Assembly (NCBI GenBank): GCA_900472395.1 | Contig: UCHV01000011.1 | Span: 329,806-393,805 of the forward strand | Length of the DNA: 64,000 nucleotides | Origin: Hyphomicrobiales bacterium | GTDB lineage: Bacteria > Pseudomonadota > Alphaproteobacteria > Rhizobiales > Rhizobiaceae | Direction: 5' to 3' | Shown here: piece by piece, positions 27,418-34,503 of the stretch | Position numbering within the stretch: position 1 is the first letter of the stretch | Layout of the letters: the number at the start of each line of letters is the position of its first letter | The notes under the pieces: generated by a model | Told to the model about the DNA's origin: nothing | The model's database searches: none | What the model saw: the letters and a program-made list of their open reading frames with translations, nothing else | Program-made: the position numbers and the translations under genes

Positions 27418-27770
27418 TGGGACGCGACATAACTCTGATTATTGATGATATTCTCGGCATGATCGAAGTCGTGGAGACAGCACTGGTCGGCAAAACACGG
27501 ATCGATTTTGACAACGACTTCATGCTGAAGCTTGGCATCCAGCGCGCTATCGAAATCATTTCTGAAGCAAGCCGGCATCTTCCAGCTCCGCTAACACAGC
27601 AAATGACACAAATTCCTTGGAAATCGATCAGGGGAATGGGGAATATTCTTCGGCATGAATACCATCGCGTTGCCGATGACGTGATCTGGAGCGTGATCCA
27701 AGATGATCTGCCACCGCTTAAAGCCGCGATGAAGATGCTTAGATCGTCAATACCGAACACGGACGTTTAA
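27417..27770 (+). CDS. hepT: HepT-like (DUF86) HEPN toxin
   Basis: A 117-residue helical protein with the DUF86 layout: LGIQRAIEIISEASRHLP then IPWKSIRGMGNILRHEYHRV. H80 and Y82 of the H-x-Y element are present, but the Arg expected five residues before H80 (RNxxxH) is G75; Arg occurs at 72 and 79. HEPN RNases of this type are AMPylated at the Tyr by MntA. The variant motif may alter or lose RNase activity. Confidence 0.82.
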   Translation: MGRDITLIIDDILGMIEVVETALVGKTRIDFDNDFMLKLGIQRAIEIISEASRHLPAPLTQQMTQIPWKSIRGMGNILRHEYHRVADDVIWSVIQDDLPPLKAAMKMLRSSIPNTDV

Positions 27771-27789
27771 TACCGCCAGCCCACAACTC

Positions 27790-27897
27790 TTAAAGAAGGC
27801 CGTGTTTTTCTCGATATTTGAGATAAGCGATCAGAGCACCGACGATGACGATGCCGACGATCGGCGTGATCAGGTAAAGAAGTTCAAACGTCGACAT
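27790..27897 (-). CDS. Mini membrane protein (35 residues)
   Basis: A 35-residue frame: MSTFELLYLITPIVGIVIVG then ALIAYLKYREKHGLL. It has one predicted transmembrane segment of about 20 residues and a basic C-terminal end, so the tail is probably cytosolic. Its ATG overlaps the last 14 bases of the upstream membrane-protein gene, in another frame, which suggests translational coupling. No family recognised. Confidence 0.55.
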   Translation of the reverse strand: MSTFELLYLITPIVGIVIVGALIAYLKYREKHGLL

Positions 27898-28147
27898 CGA
27901 TGTCATCATCTGCCCTGATCCTTTTCAATAAAAATGCGCCAAGCGAGTGTAGCATGATTGCAAGGGAAAGCCAAAAAAGCGCACTCACGGAAATGGCAAA
28001 CGTCATCTGAAAGCTCAAGACGGCGGCCGTGAAAGGAACGATCGCGCCCGCCGCTCCTACTGCCGTCGCCAGTTGATTGCACCAGGCGGCGTGATGTTTG
28101 TTGAGTTCATTAAAAACTGCCACGTCACGCTTTGATCCGATTTTCAT
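27884..28147 (-). CDS. Small two-pass membrane protein
   Basis: An 87-residue protein, MKIGSKRDVAVFNELNKHHA at the start, with two hydrophobic segments (about residues 28-47 and 50-73) separated by a short turn, and an acidic C-terminus DDDIDVDV. No family recognised. Followed by the overlapping 35-residue membrane protein, with which it probably forms a two-gene unit. Convergent with the MntA-HepT module. Confidence 0.6.
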   Translation of the reverse strand: MKIGSKRDVAVFNELNKHHAAWCNQLATAVGAAGAIVPFTAAVLSFQMTFAISVSALFWLSLAIMLHSLGAFLLKRIRADDDIDVDV

Positions 28148-28211
28148 ATCCGGCCCGCCCGTTTACTCCCGGCCCAAATACAATTATAAGTCGTGTCACA
28201 TTGCAACCCCC

Positions 28212-28559
28212 TCAACCCGCATGCACCGCCCGGCTATCCTCCGGCACCTCCTCCCGCTCGTTCATCCCGTAATCGCGCAGCACATGCGCCACCCTCAGCC
28301 GGTAATCGGCAAAGATGCCGCCCCTGCCCGCCTTCTGGGCGGCGCGGTGGCTTTCGAGGTTGCGCCATTGTTTGACCGCCGCCTCGTCGCGCCAGAAGGA
28401 CAAGGACAATATCTTGCCGCGGTTGGTGAGGCTTTCGAACCTTTCGATCGACACGAAACCGTCGATGGTTTCCAGTTCCTTGCGCAGTTCCCCCGCGATA
28501 TCGAGATAATGGTGGCGTTCGCCCATGAAGGGCAAAACTTCAAAGATGACGGCGATCAT
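28212..28559 (-). CDS. Antibiotic biosynthesis monooxygenase (ABM) family protein
   Basis: A 115-residue dimeric ferredoxin-like ABM domain: MIAVIFEVLPFMGERHHYLD, IDGFVSIERFESLTNRGKILSL, FWRDEAAVKQWRNLESH. This is the layout of YgiN/HmoB-like and quinol monooxygenases. Its start overlaps the NIPSNAP-family stop by 4 bp, so the two are coupled. Substrate unknown; a role with quinones, haem or reactive metabolites is possible. Confidence 0.82.
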   Translation of the reverse strand: MIAVIFEVLPFMGERHHYLDIAGELRKELETIDGFVSIERFESLTNRGKILSLSFWRDEAAVKQWRNLESHRAAQKAGRGGIFADYRLRVAHVLRDYGMNEREEVPEDSRAVHAG

Positions 28560-28885
28560 GGCTTCTCCCCCAATCTATGCGGCAGCGACAGGTTTTTCAG
28601 AAAAATCCGGTCTTCCTTGAGGATAAACCGTTCGCGTTTGGCGAATTCGTAATTCTGCCGCCCCAGTGGGTCGGCCGCAAGGTTCTGGCGGTAGACCTCG
28701 TAAGCTGCGAGGTTTTGGATGTTGTAGACACCGTAAGCCGTGGTGGCCGATCCTTCGTGCGGGCCGAAATAGCCGATCAGGTCGGCGCCGTGGCGGGGGA
28801 TGCACTGGCCCCACGTTTTCGAATATTCGGCGAATTCCTCGCGTTTGAACGGATCGATCTCGTAGCGGATGAAACAGGTGATCAT
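28556..28885 (-). CDS. NIPSNAP-family protein
   Basis: 109 residues from the ATG at 28885: MITCFIRYEIDPFKREEFAE, a YSKTWGQCIPRHGADLIGYF segment and the family's GSATTAYGVYNIQNLAAYE. A second ferredoxin-like alpha-beta barrel next to an ABM protein suggests a heteromeric or sequential enzyme pair. Both genes are divergent from an ArsR-family regulator with a palindrome in between. Confidence 0.82.
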   Translation of the reverse strand: MITCFIRYEIDPFKREEFAEYSKTWGQCIPRHGADLIGYFGPHEGSATTAYGVYNIQNLAAYEVYRQNLAADPLGRQNYEFAKRERFILKEDRIFLKNLSLPHRLGEKP

Positions 28886-28935
28886 GGTGCGTTTCCTTCT
28901 GTCGTCGCCTCCTTCTGACACGCCGGTTTCCGTCG

Positions 28936-28959
28936 ATGCTTCGGTCCAGATCGAAGCAT
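28936..28959. promoter_or_regulatory. Putative ArsR-family operator
   Basis: ATGCTTCG (28936-28943) and CGAAGCAT (28952-28959), perfect 8-bp arms with an 8-base centre. It sits in the 103-bp divergent spacer between the NIPSNAP/ABM operon and the ArsR-type gene, the usual place for such an operator. Confidence 0.55.
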
Positions 28960-28988
28960 GAGCGGAAATTGTGTGCTACAAGACGATC

Positions 28989-29672
28989 ATGAAAGAAGGA
29001 CCGGATATTGCCCGCCTGGGCACGCTGATCGGCGACCCCGCCCGCGCCAACATGCTGACCGCGCTGATGGGCGGGCAGGCGTTGACTGCGAGCGAGCTGG
29101 CGCAGGCAGCCGGCGTATCCTTGCCGACCGCCAGTTCGCACCTCTCCAAGCTCGAGGATGGCGGGTTGCTGTCGCAACGCAAACAGGGCCGCCACCGCTA
29201 TTTTGCGCTGGCCGATGCCGCCACCGGCGCGATGCTGGAAAGCCTGATGGGTTTTGCCGCCAGCCGCGGTCATCTGCGCCACAAGCCCGGCCCAAAGGAC
29301 CCGGCATTGCGAAAAGCGCGCGTCTGCTACGACCATCTGGCCGGCGATTTTGGCGTGCGCATGTTCGACAGCTTTTTGTGCGAAGGCGTGATTGCGGTCG
29401 AGGGCGAGAAACTGACGCTGACCAAGGCCGGCCACGTTCGCGTGTCCGCGCTCGGCATCGATGTGGAAAGTCTGCATTCGCCGCGCCGCCCGCTTTGCAA
29501 ATCCTGCCTGGACTGGAGCGAACGGCGCTCGCATCTGGCCGGTGCGCTCGGCAAGGCGCTGCTTGGCCATTTCATCGAACAGGGCTGGGCACGAAGAGTG
29601 GCGGATAGCCGCGTCATCAGCTTCTCACCCGAGGGCGAACGCCGTTTTATGGCCGCTTTTCCGGTCGAATGA
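28989..29672 (+). CDS. ArsR-family transcriptional regulator
   Basis: 227 residues from the ATG at 28989 (MKEGPDIARLGTLIGDPARA). The winged helix-turn-helix shows LTASELAQAAGVSLPTASSH then LSKLEDGGLLSQRKQGRHRY. The long C-terminal half has a cluster of conserved residues (LCKSCLDWSERR) with C-x2-C, which could bind metal or sense redox or reactive compounds. Divergent from the NIPSNAP/ABM pair, its likely target. Confidence 0.85.
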   Translation: MKEGPDIARLGTLIGDPARANMLTALMGGQALTASELAQAAGVSLPTASSHLSKLEDGGLLSQRKQGRHRYFALADAATGAMLESLMGFAASRGHLRHKPGPKDPALRKARVCYDHLAGDFGVRMFDSFLCEGVIAVEGEKLTLTKAGHVRVSALGIDVESLHSPRRPLCKSCLDWSERRSHLAGALGKALLGHFIEQGWARRVADSRVISFSPEGERRFMAAFPVE

Positions 29673-29750
29673 GCCGTTTCGCATTGTTCGTCCGGCCTGC
29701 CTCGTGTAGAGCCGCCTTACCCAAACACACGTTTTAGAGAATTTTGCCTC

Positions 29751-30437
29751 ATGAGCGGTTTCGACCTCATCATCTTCGACTGCGACGGCGTTCTGGTCGA
29801 TTCGGAAATCATCGCGGCGCAAGTGGAATCGCACCTGCTCACCGAAGCCGGTTACCCGATCAGCGTCGAAGAAATGGGCGAGCGTTTCGCCGGCCTCACC
29901 TGGCGCGACATTCTTCTGCAGGTGGAACAGGAAGCCGATATCCCGCTTTCCGCCTCGCTGCTCGACAAGTCTGAAAAGCTGCTCGATGCCCGCCTGGCCC
30001 GCGATGTGAAGGTGATCGAGGGCGTGAAATTCGCGCTGGCGCGGCTCACCACGCAGCGCTGCATCTGCTCAAATTCCTCCTCCGCCCGTCTCGACATGAT
30101 GCTGACCAAGGTGGGGCTGAAGCCATATTTCGATGGCCATATCTATTCGGCCAAGGATCTCGGTCCGGATCGGGTAAAACCCAAGCCGGACATATTTCTG
30201 CACGGCGCAAAACAGTTCAACGTCGCCCCGGAACGCTGCCTCGTGATCGAGGATTCCTCGCATGGCGTGCATGGCGCACGTGCGGCCGGCATGCGCGTCA
30301 TCGGTTTTACCGGTGCCTCGCACACCTATCCCAGCCATGCCGACAAGCTGACCGATGCGGGTGCGGAAACGGTGATTTCCCGCATGGCCGATCTGCCCGC
30401 CATGGTGGCGGCGCTGGCGGAATGGGAAGTGGTGTAA
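29751..30437 (+). CDS. HAD-IA hydrolase, beta-phosphoglucomutase-like
   Basis: A 228-residue protein with motif I FDCDGVLVDSE, an inserted helical cap, motif II ICSNSSSARL, motif III VKPKPDIFLH, and motif IV IEDSSHGVHGARAAGM. The family includes sugar-phosphate phosphatases and mutases; the exact substrate is not readable. Follows the ArsR gene by 78 bp on the same strand. Confidence 0.87.
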   Translation: MSGFDLIIFDCDGVLVDSEIIAAQVESHLLTEAGYPISVEEMGERFAGLTWRDILLQVEQEADIPLSASLLDKSEKLLDARLARDVKVIEGVKFALARLTTQRCICSNSSSARLDMMLTKVGLKPYFDGHIYSAKDLGPDRVKPKPDIFLHGAKQFNVAPERCLVIEDSSHGVHGARAAGMRVIGFTGASHTYPSHADKLTDAGAETVISRMADLPAMVAALAEWEVV

Positions 30438-30464
30438 CAAACCGGTCGAAAATCACTGCAATAC

Positions 30465-30494
30465 AAACGGTCACGCGATTTCGAGTGACCGTTT
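30465..30494. terminator. Shared 3' inverted repeat
   Basis: AAACGGTCAC (30465-30474) and GTGACCGTTT (30485-30494), 10-bp perfect arms around a 10-base loop, between the convergent HAD and SMI1/KNR4 genes. It includes the SMI1/KNR4 stop codon. Likely a bidirectional terminator despite short T runs. Confidence 0.5.
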
Positions 30495-31010
30495 CATGCG
30501 CTCGGCACGTGGCGTATGCCAGTGGTCGTGGCCGCTCTCCTCATCGTCATCAAACAACATGCCCAGCAATGCGCTGAAGGATGAAGCCTGCGGGCAGAGA
30601 TAGCCATTTTCAGGGCTGCCCCAGTTCCCCCAATTGCGTACCCAGCTATAGGTGGCACCATAATCCTCCGGTCGCAACGACAGGATGATCTCCAGCAGCC
30701 CCGGATCGCCGCCAATGGCCAGGCACCCCGCGGGCAAGCGATCACCCAGTTCCCTGCTCCAGGACATGACCCGATCGGCGGGATAGAAACATTCGAGGAA
30801 ATGCTCGGTCGCATTGGGGCATCCGTCTTCTGGCAGAAGTGCGGTGTGCCTGAACATGTTGGGATAAGGCCTGCCGCCGTTAAAACTGATCAGGAAAGCG
30901 CGATAGTCGGCGGGCAGAGCGAGGCCACTTTCCTGTTCCCAGCCGGAAACAAGCTCGGCGATGCCCTCCGTCTGCCAATTGTCCTCGACAGGGCTGACCG
31001 ATAGTTCCAT
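30471..31010 (-). CDS. SMI1/KNR4-family protein
   Basis: 179 residues from the ATG at 31010 (MELSVSPVEDNWQTEGIAEL). It has the SMI1/KNR4 pattern: WEQESGLALPADYRAFLIS followed by FNGG, and later GDPGLLEIILSLRPEDYG. In bacteria this fold is common among immunity proteins of polymorphic toxins, but no toxin gene is adjacent. Function open. Starts further upstream (31058) lack a better ribosome-binding site. Confidence 0.72.
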   Translation of the reverse strand: MELSVSPVEDNWQTEGIAELVSGWEQESGLALPADYRAFLISFNGGRPYPNMFRHTALLPEDGCPNATEHFLECFYPADRVMSWSRELGDRLPAGCLAIGGDPGLLEIILSLRPEDYGATYSWVRNWGNWGSPENGYLCPQASSFSALLGMLFDDDEESGHDHWHTPRAERMKRSLEIA

Positions 31011-31055
31011 GAACAGGCTCCGTTTTCCGAAAACCATGATCTGGTGTGCTGAAAG

Positions 31056-31088
31056 CAAAAAACCAGCCGAGGCGCGCCACGGCTGGCT
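31056..31088 (-). terminator. Rho-independent terminator of fdhA
   Basis: On the minus strand CCAGCCG (31086-31080) pairs with CGGCTGG (31069-31063) around a 10-base loop, followed by UUUUUU (31062-31057). About 20 bp downstream of the fdhA stop. Confidence 0.7.
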
Positions 31089-31106
31089 TCTTTTCTCCGT
31101 CAGACT

Positions 31107-32297
31107 TCAAGCCACCTTGCCCAGCGCCCCATGCGGGTCGAGCACGAATTTCGTCGCCGCACCCTGGTCAAAACTCTCATAGCCCTGCGCTGCATCCTCC
31201 AGCGAGATCACCTTGGCATTGACGATATCGGCGATCGGCAGGCGATCGTGCAGGATGGCCTGCATGAGCTGGCGATTGTATTTCAGCACCGGAGTCTGGC
31301 CTGTGTGGAAAGACTGCGCCTTCGCCCAGCCCAGACCAAACCGCAGTGACAGACTGCCCTGCTTGGCCGCCGCATCCACCGCACCCGGATCCTCCGTCAC
31401 GTAAAGCCCCGGAATGCCGATCGAGCCGGCAGCCCGGGTAATCTCCATCATCTGGTTAAGGACGATCGCCGGCTGTTCACCACCGGCATGACCACGCGCC
31501 TCGAAACCGACGGCATCGATGGCGCTGTCCACCTCGTCGGTGCCGACGACCTGCGCAATCATGTCAACCAGCCGGTCAGACTGCGAAAGATCGATCGGCT
31601 CGAAGCCGACCTTTCTGGCATGCTCCAGACGCTCCTTGTTGAAATCGCCGACCATCACCACGGCAGCACCAAGAATACGTGCCGAGGCCGCAGCCGCCAT
31701 GCCCACCGGTCCTGCACCGGCGACATACACCGTCGAACCGACACCCACCCCTGCCCTCACCGCGCCGTGAAAGCCGGTGGGCAGGATGTCGGACAGCATG
31801 GTGAGGTCGCGGATCTTCGACATCGCCCGGTCGCGATCCGGGAATTTCAAGAGGTTGAAATCGGCGTAAGGGATGGTGACGTATTTCGCCTGCCCGCCGA
31901 TCCAGCCGCCCATGTCGACATAACCGTAAGCGCCGCCGGCGCGCGACGGATTCACCGTCAGGCACACGCCGGTATCCTGGCTCTTGCAGCAACGGCAGCG
32001 GCCGCAGGCGACGTTGAAGGGAACCGAGACGATATCGCCGATCTCCAGCATCTCGACATCCACGCCCTTTTCGATCACCTCACCGGTGATTTCATGGCCG
32101 AGCACGAGGCCGGGCATGGCGGTGGTGCGGCCGCGCACCATGTGCTGGTCGGAGCCGCAGATATTTGTCGAAATGACTTTCAGGATGACGCCGTGCTCGA
32201 TCCGCCGACCATCCGGCGCCTCCAGCTTCGGATCATCGATATCGCGGACTTCCACCTTGCCGGGTTTCAGATAAACGACGCCTCGGTTCCTGCTCAT
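31107..32297 (-). CDS. fdhA: Glutathione-independent formaldehyde dehydrogenase (zinc ADH family)
   Basis: 396 residues from the ATG at 32297 (MSRNRGVVYLKPGKVEVRDI), preceded by GGAGG. Catalytic zinc ligand Cys in ISTNICGSDQHMVRGRT, GHEITGEV, structural zinc cysteines in CGRCRCCKSQDTGVC, NAD fold VYVAGAGPVGMAAA. The long insertion and NSRAGGAYGYVDMGGWIGGQ-like region (PSRAGGAYGYVDMGGWIGG) match Pseudomonas putida FdhA, which oxidises formaldehyde with tightly bound NAD. Close homologues include other aldehyde dismutases. Confidence 0.88.
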   Translation of the reverse strand: MSRNRGVVYLKPGKVEVRDIDDPKLEAPDGRRIEHGVILKVISTNICGSDQHMVRGRTTAMPGLVLGHEITGEVIEKGVDVEMLEIGDIVSVPFNVACGRCRCCKSQDTGVCLTVNPSRAGGAYGYVDMGGWIGGQAKYVTIPYADFNLLKFPDRDRAMSKIRDLTMLSDILPTGFHGAVRAGVGVGSTVYVAGAGPVGMAAAASARILGAAVVMVGDFNKERLEHARKVGFEPIDLSQSDRLVDMIAQVVGTDEVDSAIDAVGFEARGHAGGEQPAIVLNQMMEITRAAGSIGIPGLYVTEDPGAVDAAAKQGSLSLRFGLGWAKAQSFHTGQTPVLKYNRQLMQAILHDRLPIADIVNAKVISLEDAAQGYESFDQGAATKFVLDPHGALGKVA

Positions 32298-32533
32298 ACC
32301 ATTTCCTCCCTGGTTGAACTTTTCTGCACGGCCATCCCTCCTCGGACGGGCGCACAACCTTCCATGCGTTCTGCTGTTTCATGAGACCATGCGAGGGCGC
32401 ATTCGAACGCCTGCGAAAACGACATGGCCGGTCGGCAAAGACGACATATGGTCTGGAATGTGGTGGAGGGAAGCGGGAGGGTGGAAAAGGCAGTGGTGCA
32501 AAGCGTTTGCAACAGGCCTGCCGCCAAATATTT

Positions 32534-32621
32534 CCGTCATCCTCGGGCTCGTCCCGAGGATCTAATCACGCCACCGATATCAGGCCGTTGCAGAGCCTCG
32601 GGACACGCCCGAGGATGACGG
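32534..32621. repeat. Dispersed double-hairpin repeat, copy 1
   Basis: Outer inverted repeat CCGTCATCCTCGGGC (32534-32548) and its complement (32607-32621), 15 bp perfect. Each arm region is itself a small hairpin (CCTCGGG-CTCGT-CCCGAGG and CCTCGGG-ACACG-CCCGAGG). A diverged copy is at 58542-58628. Confidence 0.8.
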
Positions 32622-32670
32622 CGGAGAGGTTTACAGGCGAGTGGCACCCACCTCATCCGCGCACGGCAAG

Positions 32671-32703
32671 AAAAAGCCGCCCGCAATTTTCTCGCGGACG
32701 GCT
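32671..32703 (-). terminator. Rho-independent terminator of lipoprotein gene
   Basis: AGCCGTCCGC pairs with GCGGGCGGCT (arms 32694-32703 and 32675-32684 on the + strand, one G-U pair) around a 9-base loop, then UUUUU. It lies 25 bp after the stop of the 32728-33360 gene. Confidence 0.7.
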
Positions 32704-32727
32704 CCAAATCTCTCGGTCGTCGAAACC

Positions 32728-33360
32728 TTAACTCCGGCGTGCTGCCTTCTTAGGCGCAGCCTTGCCGGTATCGAAACCGATGCGCACGGTGGTGAAGCGC
32801 GAGGCGCCACCGGCGGCGTTCGGGATCGCCACATCCGGCTTCTGGAAGATGAACTGGCCGCTGCCTTCCGGCGGGATATCCGTGTTGAAGGCGACCTTTT
32901 GCGAATAGATGACGTTATCGCCATCCACCACTTCGACCAGAACCGGCAGCGATACGCCGCCGGTCTTGCCGGCAGCACCCGCCACGATGCGGCCCTGCGC
33001 CATCACATTGATGGTCAGCGTGGATTCGTTCGCCGTGCAGGAGCGCGTCACATCGGCAAACGATGCCTGATAAAGCAGCTTGCTGTCGTCACCGTCTGTG
33101 GCCTTGCCGGCATAGGCGCGGTGGAAACCGGTATCGGTGCGGATCACCACCTGCGGGCAATAGGCCTGCACGACCGGCGTGACATTGGCCTGTGCGTCCG
33201 CGCGGTTGGCGCTCATCGTTTCGGTGGTATTGCAGCCTGCGAGCACGGCCACGGCAGAAATGCCTGCGACCGCGCGCAAAACCGTCTTGAAAGATGCCGT
33301 GGTCAGGGATGTTTTTCCAAACACGTTACTTAACCCTTTTGCATATCTGATCTGCTGCAC
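32728..33360 (-). CDS. Hypothetical lipoprotein
   Basis: A 210-residue protein with a long N-terminal region and lipobox VLAGC (SAVAVLAGCNTTETMSANR split here as VAVLAGCNTTETM). A start nearer the signal peptide is possible. The mature part is mostly beta-strand-like (TLTINVMAQGRIVAGAAG; VSLPVLVEVVDGDNVIYSQK) and ends with a basic KAAPKKAARRS tail. Probably anchored in the envelope; no function recognised. Confidence 0.75.
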   Translation of the reverse strand: MQQIRYAKGLSNVFGKTSLTTASFKTVLRAVAGISAVAVLAGCNTTETMSANRADAQANVTPVVQAYCPQVVIRTDTGFHRAYAGKATDGDDSKLLYQASFADVTRSCTANESTLTINVMAQGRIVAGAAGKTGGVSLPVLVEVVDGDNVIYSQKVAFNTDIPPEGSGQFIFQKPDVAIPNAAGGASRFTTVRIGFDTGKAAPKKAARRS

Positions 33361-33634
33361 GCTCGATCTATGGCGCGATACCTTGCGGCATCTCTTGATG
33401 CCAAGGTCTATAGCAGCGGCATTTTGAAAAATCGATCCGTTATAAGACGAAAATCATCTGCACGTTGAAAGACATGCAACTGCGGTGAAAATCGGGCCTG
33501 CGAACCGCCATTCTCAAGCCATGCGCGAGATTTCAGATCGGAGGCCGGGATCTCCTCCTCCCCCCTGATATCGAGGATAGATTGAAGCAAACGCGGCCTT
33601 ATGATAGGTTAGACGCTGTTCACGAGGTGATCGA

Positions 33635-33808
33635 ATGTTAGCTGCAACTTTGCGCGAAGTTCCTGCCGACACTCAGGAAGATACCGAAACTCACACTGAT
33701 CGCCTTCTTCGCATCGCCAAGAGCGCCAAGGAAGCGAAGTCCGATGGCGGGATCGACGTGACGCGGATGACCAACGAAGAACGCAAAAAAGTTCTTTTCG
33801 GGCAGTAA
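33635..33808 (+). CDS. Small acidic-to-basic protein, candidate antitoxin
   Basis: A 57-residue frame beginning MLAATLREVPADTQEDTETH and ending DVTRMTNEERKKVLFGQ. The first part is acidic and probably unstructured; the middle is helical (RLLRIAKSAKEAKS). Only 8 bp separate it from the next gene, so the two are likely cotranscribed. The small-then-larger layout recalls antitoxin-toxin pairs. No family recognised; the call is inference. Confidence 0.45.
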   Translation: MLAATLREVPADTQEDTETHTDRLLRIAKSAKEAKSDGGIDVTRMTNEERKKVLFGQ

Positions 33809-33816
33809 CGCGGTCA

Positions 33817-34326
33817 ATGGATGAGGCCTTGAAGCTTTCCCGCGTACAGGGAAAGCCTTTGGATGTGATCGTGTCGCCTTTGTACAAGGCAAATTCCTAT
33901 TACCGTGGCAAACCCCATCTCCAGCAGCATGTCCTCGACATTGTAGACGCTATCGCTGGCGGCGAAGCTTTGCCGCAATGGGCCTACAGGAGCGGCATAG
34001 ACAGTGACGATCCGCCTGACAGGCTTCTCTCCCGCTACGGCATCATGCACCTGCATTTGGGCTCGAAAACGTCGAATGACCTGCTGTTCCTCATGCAGTT
34101 CGACGATCACGTCGTCATTCTGGCGATCGGCAATCACAAGCATTTTGCGGAAGACCCGCCCGGCAAGCTCCTTTATGAGTTTCATCGGGCGAAAGTGGCT
34201 GAGATAAACACGCTTCGCGACACGCAAAAGCTCGAGGCTGAAGCCGCTGCCGCGTTAAAGGCCTCCCTTGAACTGGAGAGCAAAAAGAGCGCCATCAAAC
34301 GCGGTTTTCTGCCCCGCAAACGCTGA
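33817..34326 (+). CDS. Unrecognised protein, candidate toxin partner
   Basis: A 169-residue protein, MDEALKLSRVQGKPLDVIVS at the start. The core GIMHLHLGSKTSNDLLFLMQ, FDDHVVILAIGNHKHFAEDP has alternating strands with three His residues and resembles the strand order of RelE-like small RNases, but I cannot assign it. The C-terminal third is a charged helix (KLEAEAAAALKASLELESKK) ending in basic GFLPRKR. Ends 177 bp before thrC. Confidence 0.55.
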   Translation: MDEALKLSRVQGKPLDVIVSPLYKANSYYRGKPHLQQHVLDIVDAIAGGEALPQWAYRSGIDSDDPPDRLLSRYGIMHLHLGSKTSNDLLFLMQFDDHVVILAIGNHKHFAEDPPGKLLYEFHRAKVAEINTLRDTQKLEAEAAAALKASLELESKKSAIKRGFLPRKR

Positions 34327-34503
34327 CGGTCAATGCACCGCGCGTAATTTGACGGCCCGCCATCCCGCTTGGCTCTCTCGCAGAGGAAGGCCTTTGGTCA
34401 AATTTCCAGCGGTCGAACCGCTCGGGCGTAATCCGGGCTCGCATTCCCTTTTGGCTTTCTGTATTGAAGGCCGAACTTTTTTGCGCCTTCTTTCTTCTGG
34501 GGA

